From Alphaproteobacteria bacterium (GTDB taxonomy: Bacteria; Pseudomonadota; Alphaproteobacteria; VGDZ01): a DNA stretch of 64,000 nt. The DNA is taken from positions 1 through 64,000 of the forward strand of contig VGDZ01000007.1 in assembly GCA_016869515.1 (NCBI GenBank), read 5' to 3'. The first letter of the stretch is position 1; every line of letters starts with the position of its first letter. A model generated the notes under the pieces. That model did not search any database and was not told the DNA's origin. It saw only the letters and a program-made list of their open reading frames with translations. Positions 27,016-37,025 of the stretch are shown here, piece after piece. A program made the position numbers and the translations under genes.

Positions 27016-27954
27016 TCAAGCGCTCAGCCGGTCGACCTCGGCCAGCTCGTCGGCGCCGAGCTTCCAGCCGACCGCGGCCACGTTCTGGGCGACTTGCTCG
27101 GGCTTGGTCGCGCCGGCGATGACGCTCGACACCGGCGCCTTGGCCGCCAGCCAGGAAAAGGCCAGCTCCAGCAGCGTCCGGCCGCGCTGCTTGGCGAAGC
27201 CGTCCAGCTTCTCGACCACGCTCCAATTGCGCTCGGTCAGGTATTTGTCGGCATGGCGCTGGGTGTTGGTGATGCGCCCGCCCTCGGGCAGCGGCTGGCC
27301 GCGCCGGTACTTGCCGGTCAGCAGCCCGCAGGCCAGCGGGAAGAACGGCAACAGCCCGAGCCCATGCGCGCGCATCGCCGGCGCCAGATCGGCCTCGATG
27401 CCGCGCATCACAAGGCTGTATTCGTCCTGGCAGGACACGAAGCGCTCGTAGCCGCGCCGATCCGCCGCCCACAGCGACTCGATCACCTGCCAGGACTTGA
27501 GGTTCGAGCAGCCGACATAGCGCAGCTTGCCCTGCCGGACGAGGTCGTCGAGCGCGCGCAGCGTCTCTTCGATCGGCGTGCGCGGGTCGGGCTGGTGCAG
27601 CTGGTAAAGGTCGATCCAGTCGGTCTTGAGCCGCCGCAGGCTGGCCTCGACCGCGCTCATGACATAGCGCCGCGCGGCACCGGTCAGCCCCGCCGCCTCG
27701 TCCATCGGCATGCCGAACTTGGTCGCCAGCACGATCTGCTTGCGGCGCGCGCCCAGGATCTGGCCGAGATGGTCCTCGGACCCGCCCTTGTTGCCGTAGA
27801 TGTCGGCGGTGTCGAACAGGGTGATGCCCAGTTCGATCGCCTTGTCGATCACGGCGCGCGAGCCGGCCACGTCCAGCCGGGCGCCGAAATTGTTGCAGCC
27901 CAGGCCGACCAGCGAGACCTTGAGGCCGGACTGGCCGAGATTGCGGATTTCCAT
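27016..27954 (-). CDS. Aldo/keto reductase
   Basis: 312 aa (beta/alpha)8-barrel NADPH-dependent reductase. The catalytic tetrad is visible: D in FDTADIYG, Y in DIYG, K in LATKFGMP, and H in YQLHQPDP. NADPH-binding features are near the C-terminus (VSSVIAGATKPEQVAQN). It resembles the AKR12/L-glyceraldehyde-3-phosphate reductase-type group (DTADIYGNKGGSEDHLGQIL). It is the last gene of the minus-strand set with PhyH-2, the ABC ATPase and the NagB-like protein, and begins 24 bp after the NagB-like stop. It probably reduces a sugar-derived aldehyde or ketone. Confidence 0.9.
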   Translation of the reverse strand: MEIRNLGQSGLKVSLVGLGCNNFGARLDVAGSRAVIDKAIELGITLFDTADIYGNKGGSEDHLGQILGARRKQIVLATKFGMPMDEAAGLTGAARRYVMSAVEASLRRLKTDWIDLYQLHQPDPRTPIEETLRALDDLVRQGKLRYVGCSNLKSWQVIESLWAADRRGYERFVSCQDEYSLVMRGIEADLAPAMRAHGLGLLPFFPLACGLLTGKYRRGQPLPEGGRITNTQRHADKYLTERNWSVVEKLDGFAKQRGRTLLELAFSWLAAKAPVSSVIAGATKPEQVAQNVAAVGWKLGADELAEVDRLSA

Positions 27955-27978
27955 GGCGAGGGCTCCTTGGTCGCGCGC

Positions 27979-28817
27979 TCAGCGCAGCTCGGGTTCGGGC
28001 AGTTGGGCGACTTCCTGGGTGATCGCCAGGCGGATGTCGGGGTGGCCCTGCAACAGCGAGGCCGGCACCGCGGCGCTGCGCGGGCCGCAGGCCAGCTTGC
28101 GGACGATGGCGCATTGCCAGGGCCGGTTCATGTATATCCGCACCCGCTTGGCGGCCAGGATTTCCTTCATGCCGACGGTCACCGCCAATCTTGGAATCCG
28201 GTCCAGATTGCCCTTGGCGGCGGTGAAGGCGTTGATGGTGCGGGTCTCGCGCGACAGCTCGACCACCCGCGTCGGCAAAGCGGCGAAGGCGCTGTCGACC
28301 ACCGGCTCGCCCGGCTCGGGCGGATCGTTGAAGGCGAGATGGCCGGTGATGCCGACGCCGCCGAAGCAGACGTCGACCCCGCCCAGGCGGTCGATCAGTT
28401 CGGGCACTTCGCCCGGCCGGCGCGGATCGGGAAAGACCCGCTGCTCGGGCGGCGGCGCCAGCTCGGGATCGAGCCGCGACCAGAACTTCTCGCGCATGTG
28501 GCGGCGGAAGGAGAGCGGATCGCTTTCGGGGATGAAGTCGCGGCCGTCGGCGGTCAGGTACTCGTCCATGTTGATCGCCACCAGATCGCGCAAGGACAGC
28601 CGCGCGCGGTTGCAGCGCTCGGCCCAGGCCTCGAACTGGCCGACCGGGCCGACCGGCAGGATGAAGGCGACCTTGGCCCGGCCCTCGGCCTTGGCGGCGC
28701 GAAAGAGCGCATCGAGATCGTCGACGAAGCGCGCGGTGACGGCGGCGGCGTCGGCCAGGATGTCGAGCGCAAAGCGGGCGCGCGCGGCCAACTCGCCGGG
28801 CGGAACGGCAAGCGGGT

Positions 28818-28821
<4 letters not shown>
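27979..28821 (-). CDS. NagB/glucosamine-6-phosphate-deaminase-like protein with altered active site
   Basis: 280 aa. The NagB fold is recognised by AINMDEY (D86 equals catalytic D72 of E. coli NagB), [16 protein letters not shown] (H161 equals H143), and [16 protein letters not shown]. The Asp two residues before that His (D141) is T159 here, and E148 is D166. The N-terminal phosphate-binding loop (GLPTGGTP in NagB) is ILPVGPVGQ, lacking the usual TGGT. The enzyme may therefore use a non-phosphorylated or different amino sugar. The stop-start overlap with the upstream ATPase (ATGA) ties it to sugar transport. Confidence 0.82.
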
Positions 28822-29912
<1,091 letters not shown>

Positions 29913-29955
29913 CGCTCCCCCGGGGCGGCGACCATAGCCGCCGCCCGCCTTGCCC

Positions 29956-30774
29956 TCAAGCGCCGAACACGGTGCGCTCGCGCAGGGCGATGGCGCGCTC
30001 CCAGGCCGCACGGGTGGCGGGGTGGTCCTCGGCGATCGGCCGCGGCTCCATTTCGAAGCCGCTGCCGGTATCGCGGCCCCTGGCCAGCATGGCGCTGGCG
30101 GGGCCGAGCCGCGGCCGCATGGCGGGGCTCATGTACCGGACGGCGTAGCCGATCCGCCGCCGGCTGGAGCGGTTGGCGCCCGAGCCGTGCGCCAGGTCGA
30201 TGTGATGGAACGACATCTCGCCCGCCGCCAGCACGACATCGACCGCGCGATCCTCGTCGATCTCCAGTTCGACCGTCTCGCCGCGCGACAGCATGTTGGC
30301 GGCATCTTCGGTGTCGCGATGCGGCAGCGGCCCCAAGCGGTGCGACTGTGGCGCAAAGCGCATCGCCGCGTTGTCGATGCCGGCATCGCTCATGGCGATC
30401 CAGGCGGTCAGCAGCGCATCGCCGTCGAGACCGTAGGTCGCCGAGTCCTGGTGCCAGGAAACGAACGCCGGATCGCCGGGTTCCTTGATGAAAAAGGCCG
30501 ACGCCCAAATCAAGATGTCGGGACCCAGCACCGACTCGACCGCATCCAGCACGGCGGGCGCGTGCACCACGGCGTCGAGCTCGGGAAACAGCATATGCGG
30601 CTTGAAGCGCAGCAGCCGGTGGCGGCGGGTCCTGGCGTCGATCCCGGCATGGCGGCGTTCGAGCGCATCCAGCCAGTCGACCAGCGCGGCGGCGCGCGCG
30701 GGCGCCATCGCCGGGAGGGGAAAAAGAAAGCCCTCGCGCCGAAACGCCTCGACCTGCGCCGGGCTCAGCCCCAT
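29956..30774 (-). CDS. Phytanoyl-CoA dioxygenase-family protein (second PhyH)
   Basis: 272 aa from the ATG at 30774. The Fe(II) triad is visible in [12 protein letters not shown] (His-x-Asp) and a distal His in the block [15 protein letters not shown]. An Arg after it ([11 protein letters not shown]) is placed to bind 2-oxoglutarate. It belongs to the same superfamily as the EctD-like enzyme at 6377 but lacks EctD signature blocks. It hydroxylates an unknown small molecule. It leads the operon with the ABC ATPase, NagB-like protein and AKR (43-bp gap), and is divergent from an SDR gene across 86 bp, where a shared promoter region likely lies. Confidence 0.85.
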   Translation of the reverse strand: MGLSPAQVEAFRREGFLFPLPAMAPARAAALVDWLDALERRHAGIDARTRRHRLLRFKPHMLFPELDAVVHAPAVLDAVESVLGPDILIWASAFFIKEPGDPAFVSWHQDSATYGLDGDALLTAWIAMSDAGIDNAAMRFAPQSHRLGPLPHRDTEDAANMLSRGETVELEIDEDRAVDVVLAAGEMSFHHIDLAHGSGANRSSRRRIGYAVRYMSPAMRPRLGPASAMLARGRDTGSGFEMEPRPIAEDHPATRAAWERAIALRERTVFGA

Positions 30775-30860
30775 GGCCGCTCGCCTGGCGGAAGCGAATC
30801 CGCTATCTGATGGTCGTCCGTCGCCACAAGCCCATTCTGCCACCGACGAAAGGCAAATGC

Positions 30861-31610
30861 ATGACCCCGAGCGCGCGCTATCCCAGCCTTGCCGGCCGCG
30901 GCGTATTCATCTCGGGCGGCGGCAGCGGCATCGGCGCCGCGCTGACCGCGCGCTTCGCCGAACAGGGCGCGCGGGTCGGCTTCGTCGATCTGCAGGACGA
31001 CGTCTCCCAAGCGCTCGCCGCCAAGACCGGGGCGCGCTATTGGCGCTGCGACGTGCGCGACACCGCCGCCTATCAGGCCATCATCCGCGAAGCCGATCGG
31101 ACGATCGGCCCGCTGCGGGTGCTGGTCAACAACGCCGCCCGCGACGACCGCCACGCTTGGGACAGCGTCACGCCCGAGTACTGGGACGAAATCGAGGCGG
31201 TCAATCTCAAGCACCATTTCTTCGCCATCCAGGCGGCGGCGCCGTTGATGGCCAAGGCCGGCGGCGGCTCGATCGTCAATCTCGGCTCGGTGTCGTGGAT
31301 GCGGCGCACGCCGGGCATGGTCGCCTACACCACCGCCAAGGCGGCGATCAACGGCCTGACCCGCACCATGGCGCGCGAGCTGGGGCCGCTCGGCATCCGC
31401 GTCAACGCCCTGGTGCCGGGCGCGATCATGACCGAGCGCCAGCGCAAGCTGTGGCTCACGCCCGAACTCGAACGCAGCTTCCTCGACGCCCAGGTGCTCA
31501 AGTTCCTGCTCGAACCCGATCACGTCGCCGCCATGGCGCTGTTCCTGGCCGCCGACGACAGCGCCGGCTGCTCGGGCCAGAATTTCATCGTCGACGGCGG
31601 CATATCCTGA
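30861..31610 (+). CDS. Short-chain dehydrogenase/reductase (classical SDR)
   Basis: 249 aa from the ATG at 30861; the track start adds residues unlike SDRs. The cofactor motif is SGGGSGIGAALT, and LVNNAARD, then catalytic Ser in LGSVSW, Tyr and Lys in VAYTTAKAAING. The C-terminus SAGCSGQNFIVDGG is standard. It oxidises or reduces a sugar or polyol alcohol group. It is divergent from PhyH-2 and convergent with the quinone oxidoreductase (3 bp apart). The substrate is not inferable. Confidence 0.9.
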   Translation: MTPSARYPSLAGRGVFISGGGSGIGAALTARFAEQGARVGFVDLQDDVSQALAAKTGARYWRCDVRDTAAYQAIIREADRTIGPLRVLVNNAARDDRHAWDSVTPEYWDEIEAVNLKHHFFAIQAAAPLMAKAGGGSIVNLGSVSWMRRTPGMVAYTTAKAAINGLTRTMARELGPLGIRVNALVPGAIMTERQRKLWLTPELERSFLDAQVLKFLLEPDHVAAMALFLAADDSAGCSGQNFIVDGGIS

Positions 31611-31613
31611 GTT

Positions 31614-32594
31614 TCAGGCCTCGGGCAGCACCACCACCTTGCCGATCACCTTGCGCTCGAGCATGTCGCGCAACGCCTGCGGCGCCTCCGCCAGCTTGTA
31701 GGATTTCGACACCCGCGGCTTGATCTTGCCGGCCTTGAGCCAGTCCAGCAGCTCGGCCAAGTCGGCGGCGAAGCGCTTGGGTTCCTGGCGGCTGAAGCTG
31801 CCCCAGAACACGCCGACGATCGACGAACCCTTGAGCAGCGGCAGATTGAGCGGGATTTTCGGGATCTCGCCCTGGGCGAAGCCGATCACCAGATAGCGCC
31901 CGCGCCAAGCCGTGGCGCGGACCGCGGTTTCGGCGAAGCTGCCGCCGACCGGATCGTAGACCACGTCGAAGCCCTTGGCGCCGCCGATGCGCTTCAACGC
32001 CTCGCGCAAGTCCTCCTTGGCGTAGTTGATGACATGGTCGGCGCCGTGCTGGCGGCAGACCTCGAGCTTGTCGTCCGAGGACGCGGCCGCGGTCACCACC
32101 GCGCCCAGCGCCTTGCCGATCTCGACCGCCGACAGGCCGGTGCCGCCGGCTGCGCCCAGCACCAACAGCGACTCGCCCGGCTTGAGCGCGCCGCGGTCCT
32201 TGAGCGCATGGTGCGAGGTGCCATAGGTCAGGGTGAAGGCCGCCGCCAGGTCGAACGGCACGCCGGGCGGCAGCTTGACGCAGCGTTCGGCATCGGCCGC
32301 GACCTCCTCGGCGAAGGCGCCGAAGCCCGGCATGCACATCACCGCATCGCCCGGCTTGAACGCGGTCACGCCGGCGCCGACCTCCTTGATCACGCCCGCC
32401 ATTTCGCTGCCGGGCGAGAACGGCAAGGGCGGCTTGACCTGGTATTTGTTCTGGATGATCAGCGTGTCGGGAAAATTGACCCCCGCCGCCTTGACGTCGA
32501 TCACCACCTGGCCCGGCCCGGCCTTGGGCGAGGGCAGGTCCTCGACCACCAGGCTTTCGGGCGGGCCGAAGCTCTTGCACAACACCGCACGCAT
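31614..32594 (-). CDS. NADPH:quinone oxidoreductase (zinc-less MDR family)
   Basis: 326 aa from the ATG at 32594. It has the medium-chain dehydrogenase GroES-like N-terminus (GVNFPDTLIIQNKYQVKPPLPFSPGSEMAGV), lacks the zinc-binding cysteines, and has the NADPH motif LGAAGGTGLSAVEIGKALG. The quinone-reductase signature VLGAAGGxG and the closing KVVVLPEA fit the QOR/YhdH group. It reduces quinones or alpha,beta-unsaturated compounds. It is divergent from the TerC gene; the 191-bp space between contains TTGACG (32665-32670) with only a weak -10. Confidence 0.9.
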   Translation of the reverse strand: MRAVLCKSFGPPESLVVEDLPSPKAGPGQVVIDVKAAGVNFPDTLIIQNKYQVKPPLPFSPGSEMAGVIKEVGAGVTAFKPGDAVMCMPGFGAFAEEVAADAERCVKLPPGVPFDLAAAFTLTYGTSHHALKDRGALKPGESLLVLGAAGGTGLSAVEIGKALGAVVTAAASSDDKLEVCRQHGADHVINYAKEDLREALKRIGGAKGFDVVYDPVGGSFAETAVRATAWRGRYLVIGFAQGEIPKIPLNLPLLKGSSIVGVFWGSFSRQEPKRFAADLAELLDWLKAGKIKPRVSKSYKLAEAPQALRDMLERKVIGKVVVLPEA

Positions 32595-32785
32595 GGACTC
32601 GTCCTCCCCGGCAACTCGCTGCGGGGCGGGACCATAGCACGCGACGCAAGCGAGGCGAGTGGGCTTGACGCCGGACAGTCCGCTCCCCATTTCGCATGGC
32701 AACGACAATAGCGATGCGGGCCGCAGCCGACGCCGACGCCGACCCCGGCGCCGGAGCGGGCTCGCATCGCGAAATCCGGGGCGTC

Positions 32786-33463
32786 ATGCTGGAATGGTTT
32801 CAAGCGAACGGCGTCGCGCTGTTCGAAGTCATCCTGATCGACATCGTCCTGGCCGGCGACAATGCCATCATTGTCGGATTGGCGGCGTCGCGCGTCGCGC
32901 CCGAGCTGCGCGCCAAGGTGATCTTCTGGGGCACGGTCGGAGCGGTCGGCTTGCGCATCGCCTTCGCCGCCGTCACCACGCAATTGCTGGCGATCATCGG
33001 CCTGACCTTGGCCGGCGGGCTGCTGCTGCTGTGGGTATGCTGGAAGATGTGGCGCAATCTGCGCGGCGGCGAGGCCCAGCCCGAAGCGGCAGAAGCGGCT
33101 GCCGCCCCGGGCACGCCGATGTCGTTTCGCGCCGCGGTAACCCAGGTCGTGCTCGCCGACGTCACCATGTCGCTGGACAACGTGCTGGCGGTGGCCGGCG
33201 CGGCCAAGGGCTCGCCGCTGGTGCTGGTCATCGGCCTGGCGGTGGCGATCGTGCTGATGGCCTTCGCCTCGCACTCCATCGCCCGATTGCTGGCGCGCTA
33301 TCCCTGGATCAGTTGGGTCGGGCTTCTTATCGTGTTTTATGTGGCGCTGGACATGATCTGGGACGGATCGCACGAAGTCGCCTGCCGGACCTTGTCGGGT
33401 TCGTGGTGCGAGCATGATCTGGTCGACTTCTTGATGCAGGCGATTGGCGGGATCGGCCGATGA
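32786..33463 (+). CDS. TerC-family membrane protein (YjbE-type, putative Mn exporter)
   Basis: 225 aa from the ATG at 32786; the track start at 32696 adds an Ala/Asp-rich stretch. Two inverted repeats each carry the D-N motif: ILIDIVLAGDNAIIVGLAAS and VLADVTMSLDNVLAVAGA. There are about seven transmembrane helices, with a central cytoplasmic loop GGEAQPEAAEAAAAPG. TerC/YjbE-type proteins transport manganese or other divalent cations out of the cell; some are under Mn riboswitches, but I found no convincing one here. It overlaps nhaA by 4 bp (ATGA). Confidence 0.85.
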   Translation: MLEWFQANGVALFEVILIDIVLAGDNAIIVGLAASRVAPELRAKVIFWGTVGAVGLRIAFAAVTTQLLAIIGLTLAGGLLLLWVCWKMWRNLRGGEAQPEAAEAAAAPGTPMSFRAAVTQVVLADVTMSLDNVLAVAGAAKGSPLVLVIGLAVAIVLMAFASHSIARLLARYPWISWVGLLIVFYVALDMIWDGSHEVACRTLSGSWCEHDLVDFLMQAIGGIGR

Positions 33464-34632
33464 AAGCGATCGGGAACCGGCTGCGGGATTGGTTGCGGCA
33501 CGACACGGCGCCCGGCGTGCTCTTGGTCCTGGCCGCCGCGCTGGCCATGGCGCTGGACAACTCGCCGCTGGCGCCGCTCTATGACGCCTTGCTGAATACT
33601 CCGGTCGGCATTCGCATAGGTGCCGCAGGCCTCGATAAGCCGCTGCTGCTTTGGATCAACGACGGCATGATGGCGGTTTTCTTCTGCCTGGTCGGGTTGG
33701 AACTGAAGCGCGAATCGCTGGAAGGCCAGTTGGCAAGCTGGCGGCGCGCGAGCCTGCCGGCGATAGGAGCGGTCGGCGGCATGGCCGTGCCGGCGCTGGT
33801 CTATTGGGCGATCAATCGGCACCACCCGGAGTACCTGGCGGGATGGGCGATTCCCTCGGCAACCGACATCGCCTTTGCGCTTGGGGTGCTGTCGCTGCTG
33901 GGCAACCGGGTTCCGGCGGCGTTGAAGGTATTTCTATTGGCGTTGGCGACGCTGGACGACCTCGGTGCCATCGTCGTCATCGCCATCTTCTACACCGCCG
34001 ATCTCTCGACCCCGGCCTTGGGTTTGGCGTCGGCCGGCCTGGCGGGGCTGACGCTGCTCAATCGCTTCGGCATCCGCGCCTTGGCGCCCTATGTCCTGGT
34101 CGGGATATTCACTTGGGCGTGCGTGCTCGAATCCGGCGTCCATGCCACCCTGGCCGGCGTCGCTTTGGGCCTGGCGATGCCATTGCGCGGCGGCCGGGCG
34201 GGCGAGATGTCGCCCGTGCTGCGGGCCGAACATGCGCTTTCGCCCTGGGTGCGCTTTGGCATCCTGCCGCTGTTCGCCTTTGCCAATGCCGGCCTGTCTC
34301 TGTCCGGGATCGGATTGACCGAGCTGACGGCGCCTTTGCCGCTAGGCATCGCCGCCGGGCTGTTCCTCGGCAAGCAGATCGGCATCGTGCTGTTCGCTGC
34401 GGCCGCGGTCGCGCTCGGCATGGCGACCATGCCGACCGGCGTAAGCTGGCGCCAATTTCACGCCGTGTCGGTGCTGGGCGGCATCGGCTTCACCATGAGC
34501 TTGTTCATCGGCACCTTGGCCTTTCCCGACCCGGGCTATGCCGCCGCGGTGCGGCTGGGCGTGCTGACGGGTTCGCTGGCATCGGCGGTGCTCGGCTACC
34601 TGCTGTTGCGGGCGGCGACACGCCGCGATTGA
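33460..34632 (+). CDS. nhaA: Na+/H+ antiporter NhaA
   Basis: 390 aa, about twelve transmembrane segments. The two essential aspartates appear in LATLDDLGAIVVIAIFYT. Other NhaA blocks: LDNSPLAPLYDALLN, DGMMAVFFCLVGLELKRE, SWAIPSATDIAFALG-type (GWAIPSATDIAFALGVLSLLG), and LPLFAFANAGLSL. It exports sodium in exchange for protons in the inner membrane, giving pH and salt homeostasis. The ATGA overlap with the TerC gene implies co-translation of a metal exporter and a sodium antiporter. It is followed 44 bp later by an unrelated sugar operon. Confidence 0.95.
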   Translation: MKAIGNRLRDWLRHDTAPGVLLVLAAALAMALDNSPLAPLYDALLNTPVGIRIGAAGLDKPLLLWINDGMMAVFFCLVGLELKRESLEGQLASWRRASLPAIGAVGGMAVPALVYWAINRHHPEYLAGWAIPSATDIAFALGVLSLLGNRVPAALKVFLLALATLDDLGAIVVIAIFYTADLSTPALGLASAGLAGLTLLNRFGIRALAPYVLVGIFTWACVLESGVHATLAGVALGLAMPLRGGRAGEMSPVLRAEHALSPWVRFGILPLFAFANAGLSLSGIGLTELTAPLPLGIAAGLFLGKQIGIVLFAAAAVALGMATMPTGVSWRQFHAVSVLGGIGFTMSLFIGTLAFPDPGYAAAVRLGVLTGSLASAVLGYLLLRAATRRD

Positions 34633-34676
34633 CTCGGGGCTGCGGCTTTGTTGGACTGCCATCTCGGGAGAACACG

Positions 34677-35699
34677 GTGAAATTCGGTCTGATCGGTTAC
34701 GGCCTGTGGGGGCCGCATCACGCCAACGCCCTGGTCAAGACCCCGGGCATCGACCTGGTTGCCATCGCCGCCGCCAGCGAGAACTCGGCCCAGCGCGCCC
34801 GCAAGGACCATCCCAATTGCGCGGTTTCGGTCGGCTATCGCGACCTGCTGGCACGCGGCGACGTCCAGGCGGTGGTGATCGTCACTCAGAACCATACCCA
34901 TCGCGAGATCGCCTGCGCCGCGCTGGAAGCCGGCAAGGACGTGCTGCTGGAAAAGCCGATGTCGACCACGGTGGCAGATTGCGATGCCATCATCGCCGCC
35001 TGGCGCAAGTCGGGACGCATGCTGACCATCGGCCACGAATTCCGCCTGTCCGAGCAATGGGGCCGCATCAAGGGCATCGTCGAATCCGGGACGCTGGGCG
35101 AGCCGATGCACGCCCTGGTCAGCCTGTTCCGCTTCCCCTATCGCCAGGGCTCGGGCGGCTGGCGCTATGCGCCCGAGCGGGTCGGTTCGTGGATTCTGGA
35201 GGAGCCGGTCCACTTCTTCGACCAGCTGCTGTGGTATTTCGAGAAATGGGGCCTGCCCGACCGGGTGCGCAGCTTCGCCAACGCCAAGCCCGGCCGCGGC
35301 CCCGGCATGCTCGACAATCTGACCACGGTGCTGCGCTGGCCGAGCGGGCTTTACGCCACGGTCAACCAGACCCTGGCCGGCTTCGAGCATCATCACGTCA
35401 TGGAGATCGTCGGCCGCGAAGGCAGCATCCGCAGCTGGTGGTCGGGAGCGATGGACCGCACTTTGCATCCGACTTTCGAATTCAAGATCCAGAAGAAAGG
35501 CGAGACCCAGGCCAGCTTGGTCAAGATCGAACGCTCGGGCGAGCTGTTCGAACTGGAAGACCAGGCGCGGCGGGTGCTGGAGGCATTCACCAAGCGCCAG
35601 ACCGTGGTCTCGCCCGAAGAGGGCAGGCGGGCGGTCGCGATCTGTCTTGCCGCCGAGCGCTCGGCGGTGGAAGATCGGGAAATCGAGTTGAAACTGTGA
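34677..35699 (+). CDS. Gfo/Idh/MocA-family oxidoreductase
   Basis: 340 aa from a GTG at 34677 preceded by GGGAG. N-terminal Rossmann motif GLIGYGLWGPHHA; EKP motif in VLLEKPMSTT; C-terminal sheet domain with WILEEPVHFFDQLLWYF where the His is the usual catalytic residue. Members oxidise or epimerise inositols, sugars or sugar acids with NAD(P). It leads the sugar ABC operon, 17 bp before the binding-protein gene, so the imported sugar or a derivative is its likely substrate. Confidence 0.9.
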   Translation: MKFGLIGYGLWGPHHANALVKTPGIDLVAIAAASENSAQRARKDHPNCAVSVGYRDLLARGDVQAVVIVTQNHTHREIACAALEAGKDVLLEKPMSTTVADCDAIIAAWRKSGRMLTIGHEFRLSEQWGRIKGIVESGTLGEPMHALVSLFRFPYRQGSGGWRYAPERVGSWILEEPVHFFDQLLWYFEKWGLPDRVRSFANAKPGRGPGMLDNLTTVLRWPSGLYATVNQTLAGFEHHHVMEIVGREGSIRSWWSGAMDRTLHPTFEFKIQKKGETQASLVKIERSGELFELEDQARRVLEAFTKRQTVVSPEEGRRAVAICLAAERSAVEDREIELKL

Positions 35700-35716
35700 G
35701 GAGGGAGAGAGGGACC

Positions 35717-36955
35717 ATGGCGTTGAAGCGAGTCCTGGCGGGCGCGACGATGGCGCTGGCCGTGCTGGCGGCCGGACCGGTCGCGGCGCAGAAGAAGATC
35801 TCGGTACTGACCTGGAACATCCCGGTCTACGAGGAGAAGATCAAAGGCTGGATCGCCGACTTCAAGCAGATCCGGCCCGACATCACGGTCGAGTGGATCG
35901 ACAAGAAGGGACCCGAGTTGGGGCCGTTCTATCAGACCCAATCCGCGGCCGGCACGCCGCCCGACATCGTCAACGTGCAAGGCGCGCTGTGGCTGGAATA
36001 TGCCGCCAATGGCGCGCTGCTGGATCTCGGCCCCTATCTGGCCAAGGAACGCGAGGTGGCCGGCCGGTTCGATCCCAATTTCATGAAAGTCTGGCAGTTC
36101 GAGGGCAAGCAATACCTGCTGCCGTTCTACATCACCAAGACGCTGCTGTTCTACAACAAGGAGATGTTCAAGGAGGCCGGGCTGAGCGATCCGCCGAAGA
36201 CTTTCGACGAGATCCTCAGCCATGCCGCCAAGATGACCAAGGGCGAGAAGTCGGGCTTCCTCACCGCCAATTTCGATTGGCTCTACTGGCCGCTGTTCGC
36301 GATGAACGGCGTGCAACTGGTGACGCCCGATCTGAAGAAGGCGGCGTTCAACACCCCGGCCGCGCTCGACACCCTGACCAAGCTGGCCAAGGCGACCGAT
36401 TCCGGCGCCATCAACAAGATCGCCTGGACCGGCCGCTGGGTCGAACCCAACGGCGCCTTCGCCGCCGGCACGGTCGGCATGCTGCACATCCACGCGCCGG
36501 CGTTCTTCTATGTCCGCGGCTCGGGCAAGTGGGTCAACCAGGACACGCTGGGCGTTGCGGCGGTGCCGGGAGGCTGGTCGACGCCCAACAGCCATGCCTT
36601 GTTCATCTCCAAGGCCAGCAAGGAGCCGGATGCGGCCTGGGAATTCCTCAAGCTGATCACCAGCAAGAAATGGGCGGTGACCTTCGGCACCACGCTCAAC
36701 AACCTGACCGGCAATATCGAGGCCGACAAGGAGATCATGGCCCACTTCAAGGCCAACGATCCGCTGGCGGCGCGCGTGCTGGAGGTGCAGATGTCGAACC
36801 TCGACAAGATCACCGGCAACTGGCCGCTGGCGCGCGACAGCCAGGTCAAGGAGGCGTTCTACACCGAGATCCAGAACGCGGTCCTCGGCCGCAAGACGCC
36901 GAAGGAGGCGCTGGACACGGCCGAGCGCAACGTCAACCGCGTCCTGTCGCGTTAG
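35717..36955 (+). CDS. Sugar ABC transporter substrate-binding protein (family 1)
   Basis: 412 aa with signal peptide (MALKRVLAGATMALAVLAAGPVAAQ). Family-1 solute-binding blocks: LTWNIPVYEEKIKGWIADFKQIRPDITVEW, GTPPDIVNVQGALWLEYAANGALLDLGPYL, YITKTLLFYNKEMFKEAGL. Ribosome-binding site GAGGGAGAGAGGGA. It captures a mono-, di- or oligosaccharide for the following two permeases. Gene order (oxidoreductase, receptor, two permeases) matches alphaproteobacterial sugar importers. The ATPase is not in this operon. Confidence 0.92.
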   Translation: MALKRVLAGATMALAVLAAGPVAAQKKISVLTWNIPVYEEKIKGWIADFKQIRPDITVEWIDKKGPELGPFYQTQSAAGTPPDIVNVQGALWLEYAANGALLDLGPYLAKEREVAGRFDPNFMKVWQFEGKQYLLPFYITKTLLFYNKEMFKEAGLSDPPKTFDEILSHAAKMTKGEKSGFLTANFDWLYWPLFAMNGVQLVTPDLKKAAFNTPAALDTLTKLAKATDSGAINKIAWTGRWVEPNGAFAAGTVGMLHIHAPAFFYVRGSGKWVNQDTLGVAAVPGGWSTPNSHALFISKASKEPDAAWEFLKLITSKKWAVTFGTTLNNLTGNIEADKEIMAHFKANDPLAARVLEVQMSNLDKITGNWPLARDSQVKEAFYTEIQNAVLGRKTPKEALDTAERNVNRVLSR

Positions 36956-36973
36956 GCCGAGTGGGTAAGGGCA

Positions 36974-37005
36974 GCGGCGGCGTCCGGGCGACCGGCCGCC
37001 GCCGC
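36974..37005 (+). promoter_or_regulatory. GC-rich hairpin between sugar receptor and permease
   Basis: GCGGCGGCGTCCGG-GCGA-CCGGCCGCCGCCGC: 14-bp arms with one mismatch and a GCGA (GNRA) tetraloop, 18 bp after the receptor stop. There is no T-tract. It would stabilise the receptor message or reduce permease expression. Confidence 0.6.
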
Positions 37006-37025
37006 GCGCCATTGGTGCTTCGGCG

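Noticed and set aside
32595-32785. Manganese (yybP-ykoY) riboswitch before the TerC gene
   Set aside because: No conserved GGGGAGUA/CCGAAAGG-type core was found in the leader.
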